From: Aureibaculum marinum
GTDB taxonomy: Bacteria; Bacteroidota; Bacteroidia; Flavobacteriales; Flavobacteriaceae
Assembly (NCBI RefSeq): GCF_003813905.1
Contig: NZ_RPFJ01000040.1
Coordinates: forward strand, 1-64,000
DNA length: 64,000 bases
Direction of reading: 5' to 3'
How positions within the stretch are numbered: the stretch's first letter is position 1; every line of letters starts with the position of its first letter. The notes beneath the pieces were generated by a model. The model worked only from the letters and a program-made list of their open reading frames with translations, was not told where the DNA came from and did not search any database. Made by a program: the position numbers and the translations under genes. Shown here one piece after another: positions 26,281 to 34,973 of the stretch.

Positions 26281-27330
26281 CTAAAACTTTAGCAATTTTT
26301 TTACAGCACTTATTTCATTATTTTTTTTAAATACCACAAAGTAAATTCCATTTTTTAAATTAGAAACATTAAAAGAATTGTTGGTCATTGGTTGTTTTAG
26401 AGAAACTTCTCTTCCAAAACTATCGTGTAATACTATTGCATCATACTTATCTAAATTATTTCCTTTCATAGTTACTTTTGATGAAGTAGGATTTGGAAAT
26501 ATAGAAATAGATTTATTATCTAATGAAGATTGAAAGACATTGATATTGGAATTTTCTTCGATATTAAAATCGGTAAATAACACTCTTTTTTCAATTTCAG
26601 TTTCAGTTTCTGCTGTCTCTTTAAATATTCCCCATTTTGGACGAATAAAATCAGCATCTGTTTTCCAAGTTCTTATAGCATCATCATTATAATCTAATAA
26701 GACTTTATCACCGTTAACGGTTTTAATAGTTATGTCGTAAGCACCTATTTCATTGTATGTGATTGTTTCAACAACTTCAAGCCATTGTCCTTTTAAATTG
26801 GTAATATCAATAGATTCTACAGTGGTTTGAGAATCCATTTCTGCATAACGTAACTCTAAATATTCAAATCTTCCTTTTCTAATGGTTGTTAATGTAAATA
26901 ATGGAACATCAGCCTCAGAACCACCAATTGCTTTCAATTGATGCAAGTCCATGTTAAATTTACGTACAGTAAAATCATTAGTTAGTTTAAACTTCCATGA
27001 GTAAGTTATTGTTTCTCCTTGTACACCTAATAAATTTTTAGGAGCATCTTCGATGCTTTCAAACTCATTAAACCTTGTGCCAAAGTTTTCGCAAGCTTCT
27101 TTGTCAGATGTTTTATGTAATTGAAATTGACTAACTGTTCTGTTTAGTTCATCGTCCATTATTTCATTATAATGTCCGCCAAAACCAACGTGGTTACAAT
27201 TGTTGTAACTCACTACAACGTCGGGTGCTAAAATTGCAGAAATAATTTGATTGTTATTTGTAGCGTTTTGAGAAAAACCAAGTTGAATTGTTAGAATGCA
27301 ACTTATAATACATAAATTAAACTTCTTCAT
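26281..27330 (-). CDS. Secreted lyase-like protein with T9SS type A sorting domain
   Basis: 349 residues. A signal peptide (1-20, ending GFSQ) leads into a beta-rich domain (about 30-255) of concanavalin/jelly-roll type. ETITYSWKFKL, LELRYAEMD, WLEVVETITYNEIGAYDITI and IRPKWGIFKE resemble polysaccharide-lyase-like domains (PL20/PF14099 group). The last 75 residues form a T9SS sorting domain: SIFPNPTSSKVTM, HDSFGREV and LKNGIYFVVFKKNN ending VKKLLKF. The protein should be exported by the type IX system whose regulator PorX is encoded at 30929. The enzymatic assignment is tentative. Confidence 0.7.
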   Translation of the reverse strand: MKKFNLCIISCILTIQLGFSQNATNNNQIISAILAPDVVVSYNNCNHVGFGGHYNEIMDDELNRTVSQFQLHKTSDKEACENFGTRFNEFESIEDAPKNLLGVQGETITYSWKFKLTNDFTVRKFNMDLHQLKAIGGSEADVPLFTLTTIRKGRFEYLELRYAEMDSQTTVESIDITNLKGQWLEVVETITYNEIGAYDITIKTVNGDKVLLDYNDDAIRTWKTDADFIRPKWGIFKETAETETEIEKRVLFTDFNIEENSNINVFQSSLDNKSISIFPNPTSSKVTMKGNNLDKYDAIVLHDSFGREVSLKQPMTNNSFNVSNLKNGIYFVVFKKNNEISAVKKLLKF

Positions 27331-27795
27331 TTTTTTAGAAAAAACTATTAGGGTTGTTAGAAGTAATTTATGCTACATATAGTAAATGGTGTTTGTTTTT
27401 GTTAATAACTCTAAAAAATTAATTTTAGTATATAGTATTGTAAAAAAAATATAAATAAAATTTAAAAACAGCGAAAATGTATTTAAGTCATTGTAAATTA
27501 GTTGATTGTGTGGTTGTTTGTAAAGTTATTAGTTTTGTGGTTTTAGAAGTACGCTCAAAGTTTTTAACAATGTTATTAAGAAGTGGGTTTGTAGTTATTA
27601 ACAATATGTAATATTAAGATACCTAGTGTATTGCGTAAAGTTTAAACCTTTATGGTCTGTGTAAATTAATAAGTAGAAGGTTTCAAACAACTAGGTTAAT
27701 GTAAAATCAGTTATTTTTTTTTAAGTAAAAATAGTTGATTGAATTTCTTGTAAAAAAAAAGTGTTTTGAGAAGAAAAAAAAGTGTAAAACAGAAA
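27331..27795. other. Intergenic region, no gene seen
   Basis: 465 bases between two minus-strand genes. There is no open frame of note and no clear terminator or promoter pair on either strand. It contains T- and A-runs near 27715-27785 but no stem strong enough to call. Confidence 0.5.
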
Positions 27796-28446
27796 TTATC
27801 TGCTTCCAAAAATAGCACTTCCTACTCTTACCATAGTGCTTCCATTTTCAATAGCAATTTTATAGTCTCCGCTCATGCCAATTGACAGTGTAGTAATACC
27901 TTTGTTTTGTGATTTAATCTTTTCAAAGAAAGTATTAATTTTTGAGAATTCTTCTTGTACCTGAGTGGTATCGCTAGTAAAGGTGGCCATTCCCATTAAT
28001 CCAACTATGTTAATGTTGCTTAATTCATTTAAATTTTCTGAAGTTAAAATGGATTCTATTTCTGTAAATGAAAGCCCAAACTTGGTGTCTTCTTCAGCTA
28101 TTTTGGCTTGTAATAAGCAATTGATAACTCGATCGTGTTTTTTTGCTTGTTTGTTAATTTCTTTTAGCGTTTTTAAACTGTCTACACCATGAACAAGGCT
28201 AACAAAATGAGCCATATATTTTACCTTATTACGCTGTAAATGACCAATCATGTGCCACTCTATATCTTGAGGTAAGTTGTTGTATTTCTCAACCATTTCT
28301 TGAATTTTATTTTCTCCAAAAATACGTTGTCCAGCATCATAAGCTTCTAAAATGTCTGAAGCTGGTTTTGTTTTAGATACGGCAACCAAGGTTACATGAG
28401 AAGGTAAACTTTTTTTTATTTTGATAAGATTTTCAGAAATACTCAT
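27796..28446 (-). CDS. YggS family PLP homeostasis protein
   Basis: 216 residues, normal for the family. An alanine-racemase-like barrel without the second domain: PLP lysine in LVAVSKTKP (Lys25), FGENKIQEMVEKY, EWHMIGHLQRNKVK, GLMGMAT and the phosphate-binding SIGMSGDYKIAIENGSTMVRVGSAIFG. It binds PLP and balances its pool and amino-acid metabolism; it is not known to be an enzyme. It stands alone, 160 bases from serA, with a long hairpin in between. Confidence 0.93.
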   Translation of the reverse strand: MSISENLIKIKKSLPSHVTLVAVSKTKPASDILEAYDAGQRIFGENKIQEMVEKYNNLPQDIEWHMIGHLQRNKVKYMAHFVSLVHGVDSLKTLKEINKQAKKHDRVINCLLQAKIAEEDTKFGLSFTEIESILTSENLNELSNINIVGLMGMATFTSDTTQVQEEFSKINTFFEKIKSQNKGITTLSIGMSGDYKIAIENGSTMVRVGSAIFGSR

Positions 28447-28502
28447 GGTTATAAGTTTTCAATTAAAGAGGGTAGTGCTATTGAAACATTTATTAAGCAA
28501 GC

Positions 28503-28546
28503 TTCATTCATTTTAAGGAAGTGATTACTTCCTTAAAATGAATGAA
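28503..28546. repeat. 20-bp perfect inverted repeat between serA and yggS
   Basis: The arms at 28503-28522 and 28527-28546 are perfectly complementary over 20 bases around a four-base loop (GATT). Neither strand has a T-run after the stem. It lies 61 bases after the serA stop and 57 bases before the yggS ATG on the transcribed minus strand. It may end or stabilise the serCA message, or be a binding or mobile-element relic. Confidence 0.8.
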
Positions 28547-28606
28547 ACAGTATCTTGTTACTCATTAAATTACAATCTATTAAAAGTATAGGTAATTAGT
28601 AAGTAT

Positions 28607-29557
28607 TTATCCTAAAATTTTAACAATTTGCTCTGCCAATTCACTACCAATTCTATCCTGAGCTTCACTTGTTGCTGCACCAATATGTGGTGTTAATGAA
28701 ATATTAGGATTCATTAATAGTTGAATTTCTGGAGTAGGCTCTTTTTCAAAAACATCTAATGCGGCATGTGCAATTTTTCCATTTTCAATGGCTTTAACTA
28801 AAGCTATCTCATCTAAAACACCGCCACGAGCAGCATTTACTATACAAGCTCCGTCTTTCATAAGTTCAAACTCTTTCGAGGAGATTATATATTCTTTTTG
28901 AGCAGGAACGTGTAATGATATAAAATCTGATTGTTTTAAAAGATCTTCTTTTGAAATGGTGTCAATTTTAAAATTAACACTTTGTCCGTCATAAAAATCT
29001 AATTTCACATTAGCAGATTCTATAAAAGGATCAAAAGCAACAACTTTCATTCCTACTCCTAATGCAATTTTAGCAGTAGCTTGTCCAATGCGTCCAAAGC
29101 CAAATACACCTAATGTTTTTCCTTTTAGTTCAACACCTTTGGCGTAAGCCTTTTTTAAATCTTTGAATTTAGAATCACCTTCTAAAGGCATATTTCTATT
29201 AGAATCATATAAAAAACGAACCATTCCAAATAAGTGAGCAAATACTAATTCAGCTACGGAATGTGAACTGGCAGCAGGAGTGTTAATTACATGTAATCCT
29301 TTAGATTTTGCATATTCTACATCAATATTATCCATACCAACACCACCACGGCCTATTATTTTTAAAGAAGGGCAAGCGTCTATAAGGTCTTTTCTTACTT
29401 TAGTAGCACTACGTACTAATAAAACAGAAATTTCATTTTTATTTATGTAATCAATCAATTGCTCTTGTGCTACTGTTGTTAAGTCAACCTTAAAACCAGC
29501 ATTTTCAAGAGCTGTAACTCCACTTTTTGCTATACCATCATTTGCTAATACTATCAT
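28607..29557 (-). CDS. serA: D-3-phosphoglycerate dehydrogenase (short form)
   Basis: 316 residues. A D-2-hydroxyacid dehydrogenase: RGGVGMDNIDVEYAKS, the NAD-binding loop LGVFGFGRIGQATAKIA, the catalytic Arg in VNAARGGVLDEIAL, a Glu in DVFEKEPTP, and the catalytic His in LTPHIGAATSEAQ. It lacks the C-terminal ACT domain of the long form, so serine feedback by that route is not expected. Substrate assignment rests on the family and on serC upstream on the same strand (95-base gap). Together they supply the first two steps of serine synthesis. Confidence 0.92.
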   Translation of the reverse strand: MIVLANDGIAKSGVTALENAGFKVDLTTVAQEQLIDYINKNEISVLLVRSATKVRKDLIDACPSLKIIGRGGVGMDNIDVEYAKSKGLHVINTPAASSHSVAELVFAHLFGMVRFLYDSNRNMPLEGDSKFKDLKKAYAKGVELKGKTLGVFGFGRIGQATAKIALGVGMKVVAFDPFIESANVKLDFYDGQSVNFKIDTISKEDLLKQSDFISLHVPAQKEYIISSKEFELMKDGACIVNAARGGVLDEIALVKAIENGKIAHAALDVFEKEPTPEIQLLMNPNISLTPHIGAATSEAQDRIGSELAEQIVKILG

Positions 29558-29652
29558 TCTAAAACTTTATTTTATTATTTGTTATTCGTTGGCATGAGAA
29601 AATATTATAATATGCCTTTTTTAAATATTCTTTTTACTAGAAATTAAAATTG

Positions 29653-30714
29653 TTATTTTAATGCTTTCATTACATTAACTAAAACTTGAACACTTTCTAG
29701 AGGTAATGCATTGTATATACTTGCTCTATACCCGCCTACAGATCTGTGACCATTAATTCCACTAATGTCTGCTTCTTTACACATACTATCAAACTTATCT
29801 TTTAAACTGTCGTCAGTTAAAACAAAAGTGACATTCATGTTAGACCTATCTTCTTTTTCGGCCACACCTTTAAATAACGGATTGTTATCAATCTCAGAAT
29901 ATAATAATTCAGCTTTTGCATTATTAATTTTTTCAATAGCTGCAATACCACCTTTTTCTTTTAACCATTGTAGAGTTAACATTGAGGTGTATACTGCAAA
30001 AACTGGAGGTGTATTAAACATACTATCTTTAGAGATATGTACTTGATAATCTAACATTGAAGGAATAGTACGTCCAGTTTTTCCTAAAATAGATTCTTTT
30101 ACAACAGCTAAAGTTGTTCCAGCTGGTCCCATATTTTTTTGTGCTCCAGCATAAATCACATCAAATTGTGTGAAATCTAATTGGCGAGAAAAAATATCAG
30201 AACTCATATCACATACCAAAACATTATCTGATTTTGGAAATTCTTTTATTTGAGTACCATAAATAGTATTGTTACTTGTGCAGTGAATGTAGTCTACCGC
30301 ACTTGGTATGGTATAATTTTTAGGAATATAATTGTAATTTTTATCTTTTGAAGACGCTACAACTTCTACCTCTCCAAATAATTTAGCTTCTTTAATAGCT
30401 TTAGAACTCCATGCTCCAGTATCTAAATAAGCAGCTTTTCCATTTTCTTTCATTAAGTTGTATGGAGTCATTAAAAACTGTAAACTGGCACCACCCTGTA
30501 AAAATAATACAGAGTAGCCTTTGTTTTCAAGGTCTAATAATTCTAATACTAAACTTCTTGCTTTTTCCATTACCGCAACAAAAGCTGGGCTTCTATGCGA
30601 TATTTCAAGGATTGATAAATTATCATTATTAAAATTTAATACGGCTTCTGAAGCTTTTTGTAATACTTCTTGTGTTAATATGCTTGGTCCTGCACTAAAA
30701 TTATGCTTTTTCAT
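29653..30714 (-). CDS. serC: Phosphoserine aminotransferase
   Basis: 353 residues, normal for SerC. It starts HNFSAGPSILTQEVL and carries LFLQGGASLQF, HCTSNNTIYGTQ, DMSSDIFSR and the PLP lysine in YAGAQKNMGPAGTT. GHRSVGGYRASIYNALPLESV near the end binds the substrate phosphate. It transfers the amino group from glutamate to 3-phosphohydroxypyruvate and can also serve PLP synthesis. It is the first gene of the serC-serA pair. Confidence 0.96.
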   Translation of the reverse strand: MKKHNFSAGPSILTQEVLQKASEAVLNFNNDNLSILEISHRSPAFVAVMEKARSLVLELLDLENKGYSVLFLQGGASLQFLMTPYNLMKENGKAAYLDTGAWSSKAIKEAKLFGEVEVVASSKDKNYNYIPKNYTIPSAVDYIHCTSNNTIYGTQIKEFPKSDNVLVCDMSSDIFSRQLDFTQFDVIYAGAQKNMGPAGTTLAVVKESILGKTGRTIPSMLDYQVHISKDSMFNTPPVFAVYTSMLTLQWLKEKGGIAAIEKINNAKAELLYSEIDNNPLFKGVAEKEDRSNMNVTFVLTDDSLKDKFDSMCKEADISGINGHRSVGGYRASIYNALPLESVQVLVNVMKALK

Positions 30715-30928
30715 CTTGTAAATTTAGAGCACAAATTTGAGCATTTTATAGTAAATAATCATTAAGAATTATTTAAAATTTGATAACAAAATTGAAGAAT
30801 TTGTTAATAAACATGCTTCTTTGTTTAAAGAATTCTACAATTGGGTATGTTAAATAGTATTTAAAACGCATTTTAAGAATTAAAATGTGTAATTATACTA
30901 ATGGCTAGTTTACTAAAATGATAATAAT

Positions 30929-32473
30929 TTATTTTGGTTCCATTATAATACATGGTATAATCATTTCCTCTAAACTTATACCACCATGTTGATAGGTGTT
31001 TTTATAATATTTAACATAGTGATTATAGTTATTTGGGTATGCAAAAAAGTAATCTTCTTTAGCAAAAACAAAAGAACTACTCATATGTATTGATGGCAAT
31101 TGTATGTCTTCCGGATTTTTTACTGCATATACTTCTTTTTCTGTATATGTTAAACTTCTACCGGTCTTATAACGTAAATTAGAACTAATGCTTTTCTCTC
31201 CAACAATTTTTGTTGGTTTTTTAGTATTTATTGTACCATGGTCGGTAGTAATTATTAATTTTAGTCCAAATTCTTGGGCTTTTTGAATCATTTCTAACAA
31301 TGGCGAATTTTTAAACCAGCTTAAGGTTAAAGATCGGTATGCTTTATCATCACTAGCCAATTCTTTTATCATTTCCATTTCTGTGCGTGAATGAGAGAGC
31401 ATATCAACAAAATTATAAACTATTACAGTAAGGTCATTGTCTTTTACGGATTTGAAATTTGCCGCTAAATCACGCCCTTTTGGCATGCTTGTAATTTTAA
31501 AATACTCGTGTTTTATGTTTAAATTCAAGCGTTTTAATTGAGCTTCTAAAAAATCATTTTCATGTAGGTTTTTACCACCTTCATCAGTGTCATTTTTCCA
31601 ATATTCAGGATGCCTTTTTGACATTTCTAAAGGTGTTAAACCAGAAAAAATTGCATTTCTAGCATATTGAGTGGCGGTAGGTAGAATACTATAGAAAGAT
31701 ATTTCTTCTTCTTTTTTATAATAATTGTTAATAATAGGTTCTAACACGCGTAATTGATCGTAACGTAAATTGTCTATTACAATAAGTAACGTCTTTTCTT
31801 TTTCTACTTGAGGGGCAATAACTTGTTTAAATAAATCTTGAGATAGTAAAGGTTTGTCTTCTCCTTCAAACCATCCTTGATAGTTTTTTTGAATAAATTT
31901 AAAAAATTGTGAATTTGCTTCCTCTTTTTGGCTTTCTAATATTTCAATCATTCCAGGATCAGCAATTGATTCGAGTTGAATTTCCCAGTGAACTAATTTT
32001 TTATACAGTTCAACCCATTCTTCATAATTACTAACCATTGCCAAGTCTAATGAAATTTGCCTAAACTCTTGTTGGTATGTAGAAGTTGTTTTTTCAGAAA
32101 CCAATCTTGAATGGTCTAAATTCTTTTTAAGACTTAATAATATTTGATTCGGATTTACAGGTTTAATCAAATAATCTGCTATTTTTGAACCAATAGCTTC
32201 TTCCATAATATATTCTTCTTCGCTTTTTGTAATCATTACAATAGGAAGATTAGGTTGTTTTGCTTTAATCTTTGTTAAGGTTTCAATACCAGATAAGCCT
32301 GGCATATTTTCATCTAAAAAAACAACATCATAATTCTCCTCATCAATACTTTCAATGGCTTCTGCACCATTGTTGCAAGTGCTAACATCATAATTTTTCT
32401 TTTTTAAAAATAATAAGTGAGGTTTTAGTAATTCAATTTCATCGTCCACCCAAAGTATTTTGATTGCATTCAT
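30929..32473 (-). CDS. porX: Type IX secretion regulator PorX (response regulator with PglZ domain)
   Basis: 514 residues. A receiver domain (1-120: ILWVDDEIELLKPH, phospho-acceptor Asp54 in VVFLDENMPG, VMITKSEEEY, LIKPVNPNQ) is followed by a helical linker. An alkaline-phosphatase-superfamily PglZ domain runs from about 210 (LLIVIDNLRYDQLRVLEP; FSGLTPLEMSKRHPEYW; IITTDHGTINTKKP; HGGISLEEMIIPC). This combination is characteristic of PorX, the regulator of type IX secretion in Bacteroidota, paired with the kinase PorY. PorY is not in the window. The T9SS-sorted protein at 26281 shows the system is in use. Confidence 0.93.
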   Translation of the reverse strand: MNAIKILWVDDEIELLKPHLLFLKKKNYDVSTCNNGAEAIESIDEENYDVVFLDENMPGLSGIETLTKIKAKQPNLPIVMITKSEEEYIMEEAIGSKIADYLIKPVNPNQILLSLKKNLDHSRLVSEKTTSTYQQEFRQISLDLAMVSNYEEWVELYKKLVHWEIQLESIADPGMIEILESQKEEANSQFFKFIQKNYQGWFEGEDKPLLSQDLFKQVIAPQVEKEKTLLIVIDNLRYDQLRVLEPIINNYYKKEEEISFYSILPTATQYARNAIFSGLTPLEMSKRHPEYWKNDTDEGGKNLHENDFLEAQLKRLNLNIKHEYFKITSMPKGRDLAANFKSVKDNDLTVIVYNFVDMLSHSRTEMEMIKELASDDKAYRSLTLSWFKNSPLLEMIQKAQEFGLKLIITTDHGTINTKKPTKIVGEKSISSNLRYKTGRSLTYTEKEVYAVKNPEDIQLPSIHMSSSFVFAKEDYFFAYPNNYNHYVKYYKNTYQHGGISLEEMIIPCIIMEPK

Positions 32474-32505
32474 TCCTTTTATTTACTGATTAAATATTAA
32501 ACATC

Positions 32506-32513
32506 TATTTTTG
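32506..32513 (+). promoter_or_regulatory. Promoter -7 element of the HD hydrolase gene
   Basis: TATTTTTG matches TAnnTTTG. It lies 24 bases before the TTG start codon at 32538. No TTG element is visible at the usual distance upstream, so only half of the promoter is supported. Confidence 0.4.
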
Positions 32514-32537
32514 TAGTGTAATTTTAAAAATATTCGA

Positions 32538-33764
32538 TTGAACAAATTTAAAATTTTTAACGACCCAATTTACGGATTTATAAACATTCCGAGCGAATTA
32601 ATTTTTGATATTATTGAACATCCTTATTTTCAACGGTTAAGGCGTATTTGCCAAATGGGATTATCGTCATTCGTATATCCAGGAGCACATCATTCTCGTT
32701 TTGAACATGCCATTGGAGCTATGCATTTAATGCAAAAGACCATAAATATATTAAAAAATAAAGGAGTTTTAATATCAAAAGAAGAAGAAGAGGCACTTTT
32801 AATTGCAATTTTATTGCATGATATTGGCCATGGGCCTTTTTCTCATACGTTAGAGCATAGTTTGGTTACTGGAATTAAACATGAAGATATTTCTCTAATT
32901 TTTATGGAGGAACTGAATAATCAATTTAATGGAAAATTGAGTTTAGCCATTAAAATATTTAAAGGTGATTATCATAGAAATTTTTTAGTTCAATTGATTT
33001 CAAGCCAACTTGATATGGATCGATTGGATTATTTAAAAAGAGATAGTTTCTATACAGGTGTTACTGAAGGAAATATTAATTCGGAACGTATAATTTCTAT
33101 GCTTGCTGTTGTTGATGATAATTTAGTCGTTGAAGAAAAAGGAATTTATTCTGTAGAAAAATTTATTGTAGCCAGACGTTTAATGTATTGGATGGTTTAT
33201 TTACATAAAACTAGTTTAGTGGCTGATTATTTGTTAGTTAAAATATTAAAAAGAGCTAAAAGTTTATTTTTAAATGGTGCGGATTTACCTTGTAGCAATC
33301 CGCTGAGATTTTTCTTAGATTATAATCATGATATAAATTTTAACAGCATTCAGTTTTCTAATTTTTCTCAAATTGATGATTACGACATAATAATGGCTCT
33401 TAAACAATGGAAAAATAATGATGATTTTATCTTAGCTTCTTTGTGTACCTCTATTTTAGATAGAAAATTGCCAAAAATTATAATTCAAGATAATGAATTT
33501 TCTAAAGAGCAACTTCAGAAAATTACTGAGAAAGTAGAATTAAACATTACAGATAAAAAGGGAGAAATTGAATATTTTGTTGATACAGGCGTTATTAAAA
33601 ATCAAGCGTATGATTTACACCACAATTCTATTAGTATTTTATATAAAAATGGAGAGATAAAAGATTTGACGAAAGCTTCTGATCATATGAATTTATTGGC
33701 TTTAACTAAACCTGTGGTCAAGCATTTTGTTTATTATCCAAAAAGTTTGTATTCATTGTTGTAG
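32538..33764 (+). CDS. HD-domain phosphohydrolase (dGTPase-like/SAMHD1-like)
   Basis: 408 residues starting with TTG. No ATG fits, and the peptide NKFKIFNDPIYGFI right after it matches how these proteins usually begin. Metal-binding motifs are present: PGAHHSRFEHAIGAMHLM (first His), LLHDIGHGPFSHTLEH (HD pair) and SSQLDMDRLDYLKRDSFYTG (last Asp). The family includes dNTP triphosphohydrolases; the exact substrate is unknown. It diverges from porX with a 64-base gap, an arrangement that would let both share a control region. Confidence 0.85.
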   Translation: MNKFKIFNDPIYGFINIPSELIFDIIEHPYFQRLRRICQMGLSSFVYPGAHHSRFEHAIGAMHLMQKTINILKNKGVLISKEEEEALLIAILLHDIGHGPFSHTLEHSLVTGIKHEDISLIFMEELNNQFNGKLSLAIKIFKGDYHRNFLVQLISSQLDMDRLDYLKRDSFYTGVTEGNINSERIISMLAVVDDNLVVEEKGIYSVEKFIVARRLMYWMVYLHKTSLVADYLLVKILKRAKSLFLNGADLPCSNPLRFFLDYNHDINFNSIQFSNFSQIDDYDIIMALKQWKNNDDFILASLCTSILDRKLPKIIIQDNEFSKEQLQKITEKVELNITDKKGEIEYFVDTGVIKNQAYDLHHNSISILYKNGEIKDLTKASDHMNLLALTKPVVKHFVYYPKSLYSLL

Positions 33765-33916
33765 TATAAAATTAAATCGCTTAATTCAGTATTTTTTTTA
33801 AAATAAAAAAAACTGTATTTGAATAAAAACTAATTTATTATCTAAATCTTTTATAAAAAAATCTCAAAATATTATAAATCGTAATTTTTAAATCTCCTTA
33901 GGTTATTCTTTTTTTA

Positions 33917-33924
33917 TATTTTTG
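33917..33924 (+). promoter_or_regulatory. Promoter -7 element abutting lpxD
   Basis: TATTTTTG matches TAnnTTTG. The lpxD ATG begins only five bases after the final G, so a transcript from here would be leaderless or nearly so. No TTG is seen at the expected distance upstream. Confidence 0.45.
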
Positions 33925-33929
33925 CACCA

Positions 33930-34973
33930 ATGAAATTTACAGCACAACAAATCTCTGATATACTCCAAGGGGAGATTGAAGGTAATCCTTCAGTGGAAGT
34001 TTATAAACTTTCTAAGATTGAAGAAGGTGAAAAAGGGTCATTAACTTTTTTGTCAAATCCTAAATATACATCATTTTTATATTCTACAAATGCTTCTGTA
34101 GCTATTGTAAATAAAAGTTTTACACCAGAAAAAGATATTGAAGCTACTTTAATAAAGGTAGAAGATTCATATAAAGCATTCTCAAAATTATTAGAATTTT
34201 ATAATCAAGTAAAATTAAATAAAACAGGTATTGAACGTCCTAATTTTATAAGTGACTCTGCTAAATTAGGTAAAGATGTTTATGTTGGTGCTTTTGCTTA
34301 TATAGGAAATAATGTGGTTATAGGTGATAATGTTAAAATATATCCGAATGTTTATATAGGTGATAATGTTATCATTGGAGATGGAACTACTCTTTTTGCA
34401 GGTGTTAAAATTAATTCAGAAAGTGTAATTGGAAAATCATGTATTATTCATCCAAGCGTATCTATAGGATGTGATGGTTTTGGTTTTGTACCTGATGAAA
34501 ATGGAATATATAGTAAGGTGCCCCAAACGGGTAACGTTGTTTTAGAAGATAATGTAGAAGTTGGAGCCGGTACTACAATAGATAGAGCTACTTTAGGCTC
34601 AACAATTCTTAAAAAAGGAGTGAAATTGGATAATCAAATTCAAATTGCTCACAATGTTGAAATAGGTAAAAATACAGTAATTGCAGCTCAAACAGGTGTT
34701 GCAGGTTCTACAAAAATTGGAAAAAATTGTAGAATAGGAGGTCAAGTAGGAATTGTGGGACATCTAAAAATAGGTGATAATGTCAGCATTCAAGCTCAAT
34801 CTGGTATAAGCAGAAACCTTAAAGATAATGAAGTGGTTCAAGGAAGTCCTGCATTGCCTTATGCAGACTTTAATAAATCATATGTACATTTTAAAAATTT
34901 ATCGAAATTAGTTGATAAAATTGATTTGTTAGAAAAAATGTTAAATGCACAAAAAGAAGTAAATGAGCAATAA
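33930..34973 (+). CDS. lpxD: UDP-3-O-(3-hydroxyacyl)glucosamine N-acyltransferase
   Basis: 347 residues, full length. The N-terminal uridine-binding domain (MKFTAQQISDILQGEI to about 100) is followed by left-handed beta-helix hexapeptide repeats from about 110. The catalytic His lies in LDNQIQIAHNVEIG, and the glycine-rich GVAGSTKIG and a C-terminal helix (LVDKIDLLEKML) follow. It adds the second hydroxyacyl chain in lipid A synthesis. It overlaps lpxC by 11 bases and heads the lpxD-lpxC/fabZ-lpxA-efp operon. Confidence 0.95.
   Translation: MKFTAQQISDILQGEIEGNPSVEVYKLSKIEEGEKGSLTFLSNPKYTSFLYSTNASVAIVNKSFTPEKDIEATLIKVEDSYKAFSKLLEFYNQVKLNKTGIERPNFISDSAKLGKDVYVGAFAYIGNNVVIGDNVKIYPNVYIGDNVIIGDGTTLFAGVKINSESVIGKSCIIHPSVSIGCDGFGFVPDENGIYSKVPQTGNVVLEDNVEVGAGTTIDRATLGSTILKKGVKLDNQIQIAHNVEIGKNTVIAAQTGVAGSTKIGKNCRIGGQVGIVGHLKIGDNVSIQAQSGISRNLKDNEVVQGSPALPYADFNKSYVHFKNLSKLVDKIDLLEKMLNAQKEVNEQ

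Noticed and set aside
33781-33830. AT-only hairpin after the HD hydrolase gene
   Set aside because: The stem consists of A and T runs without a G-C core, so it is expected by composition and is not called a terminator.
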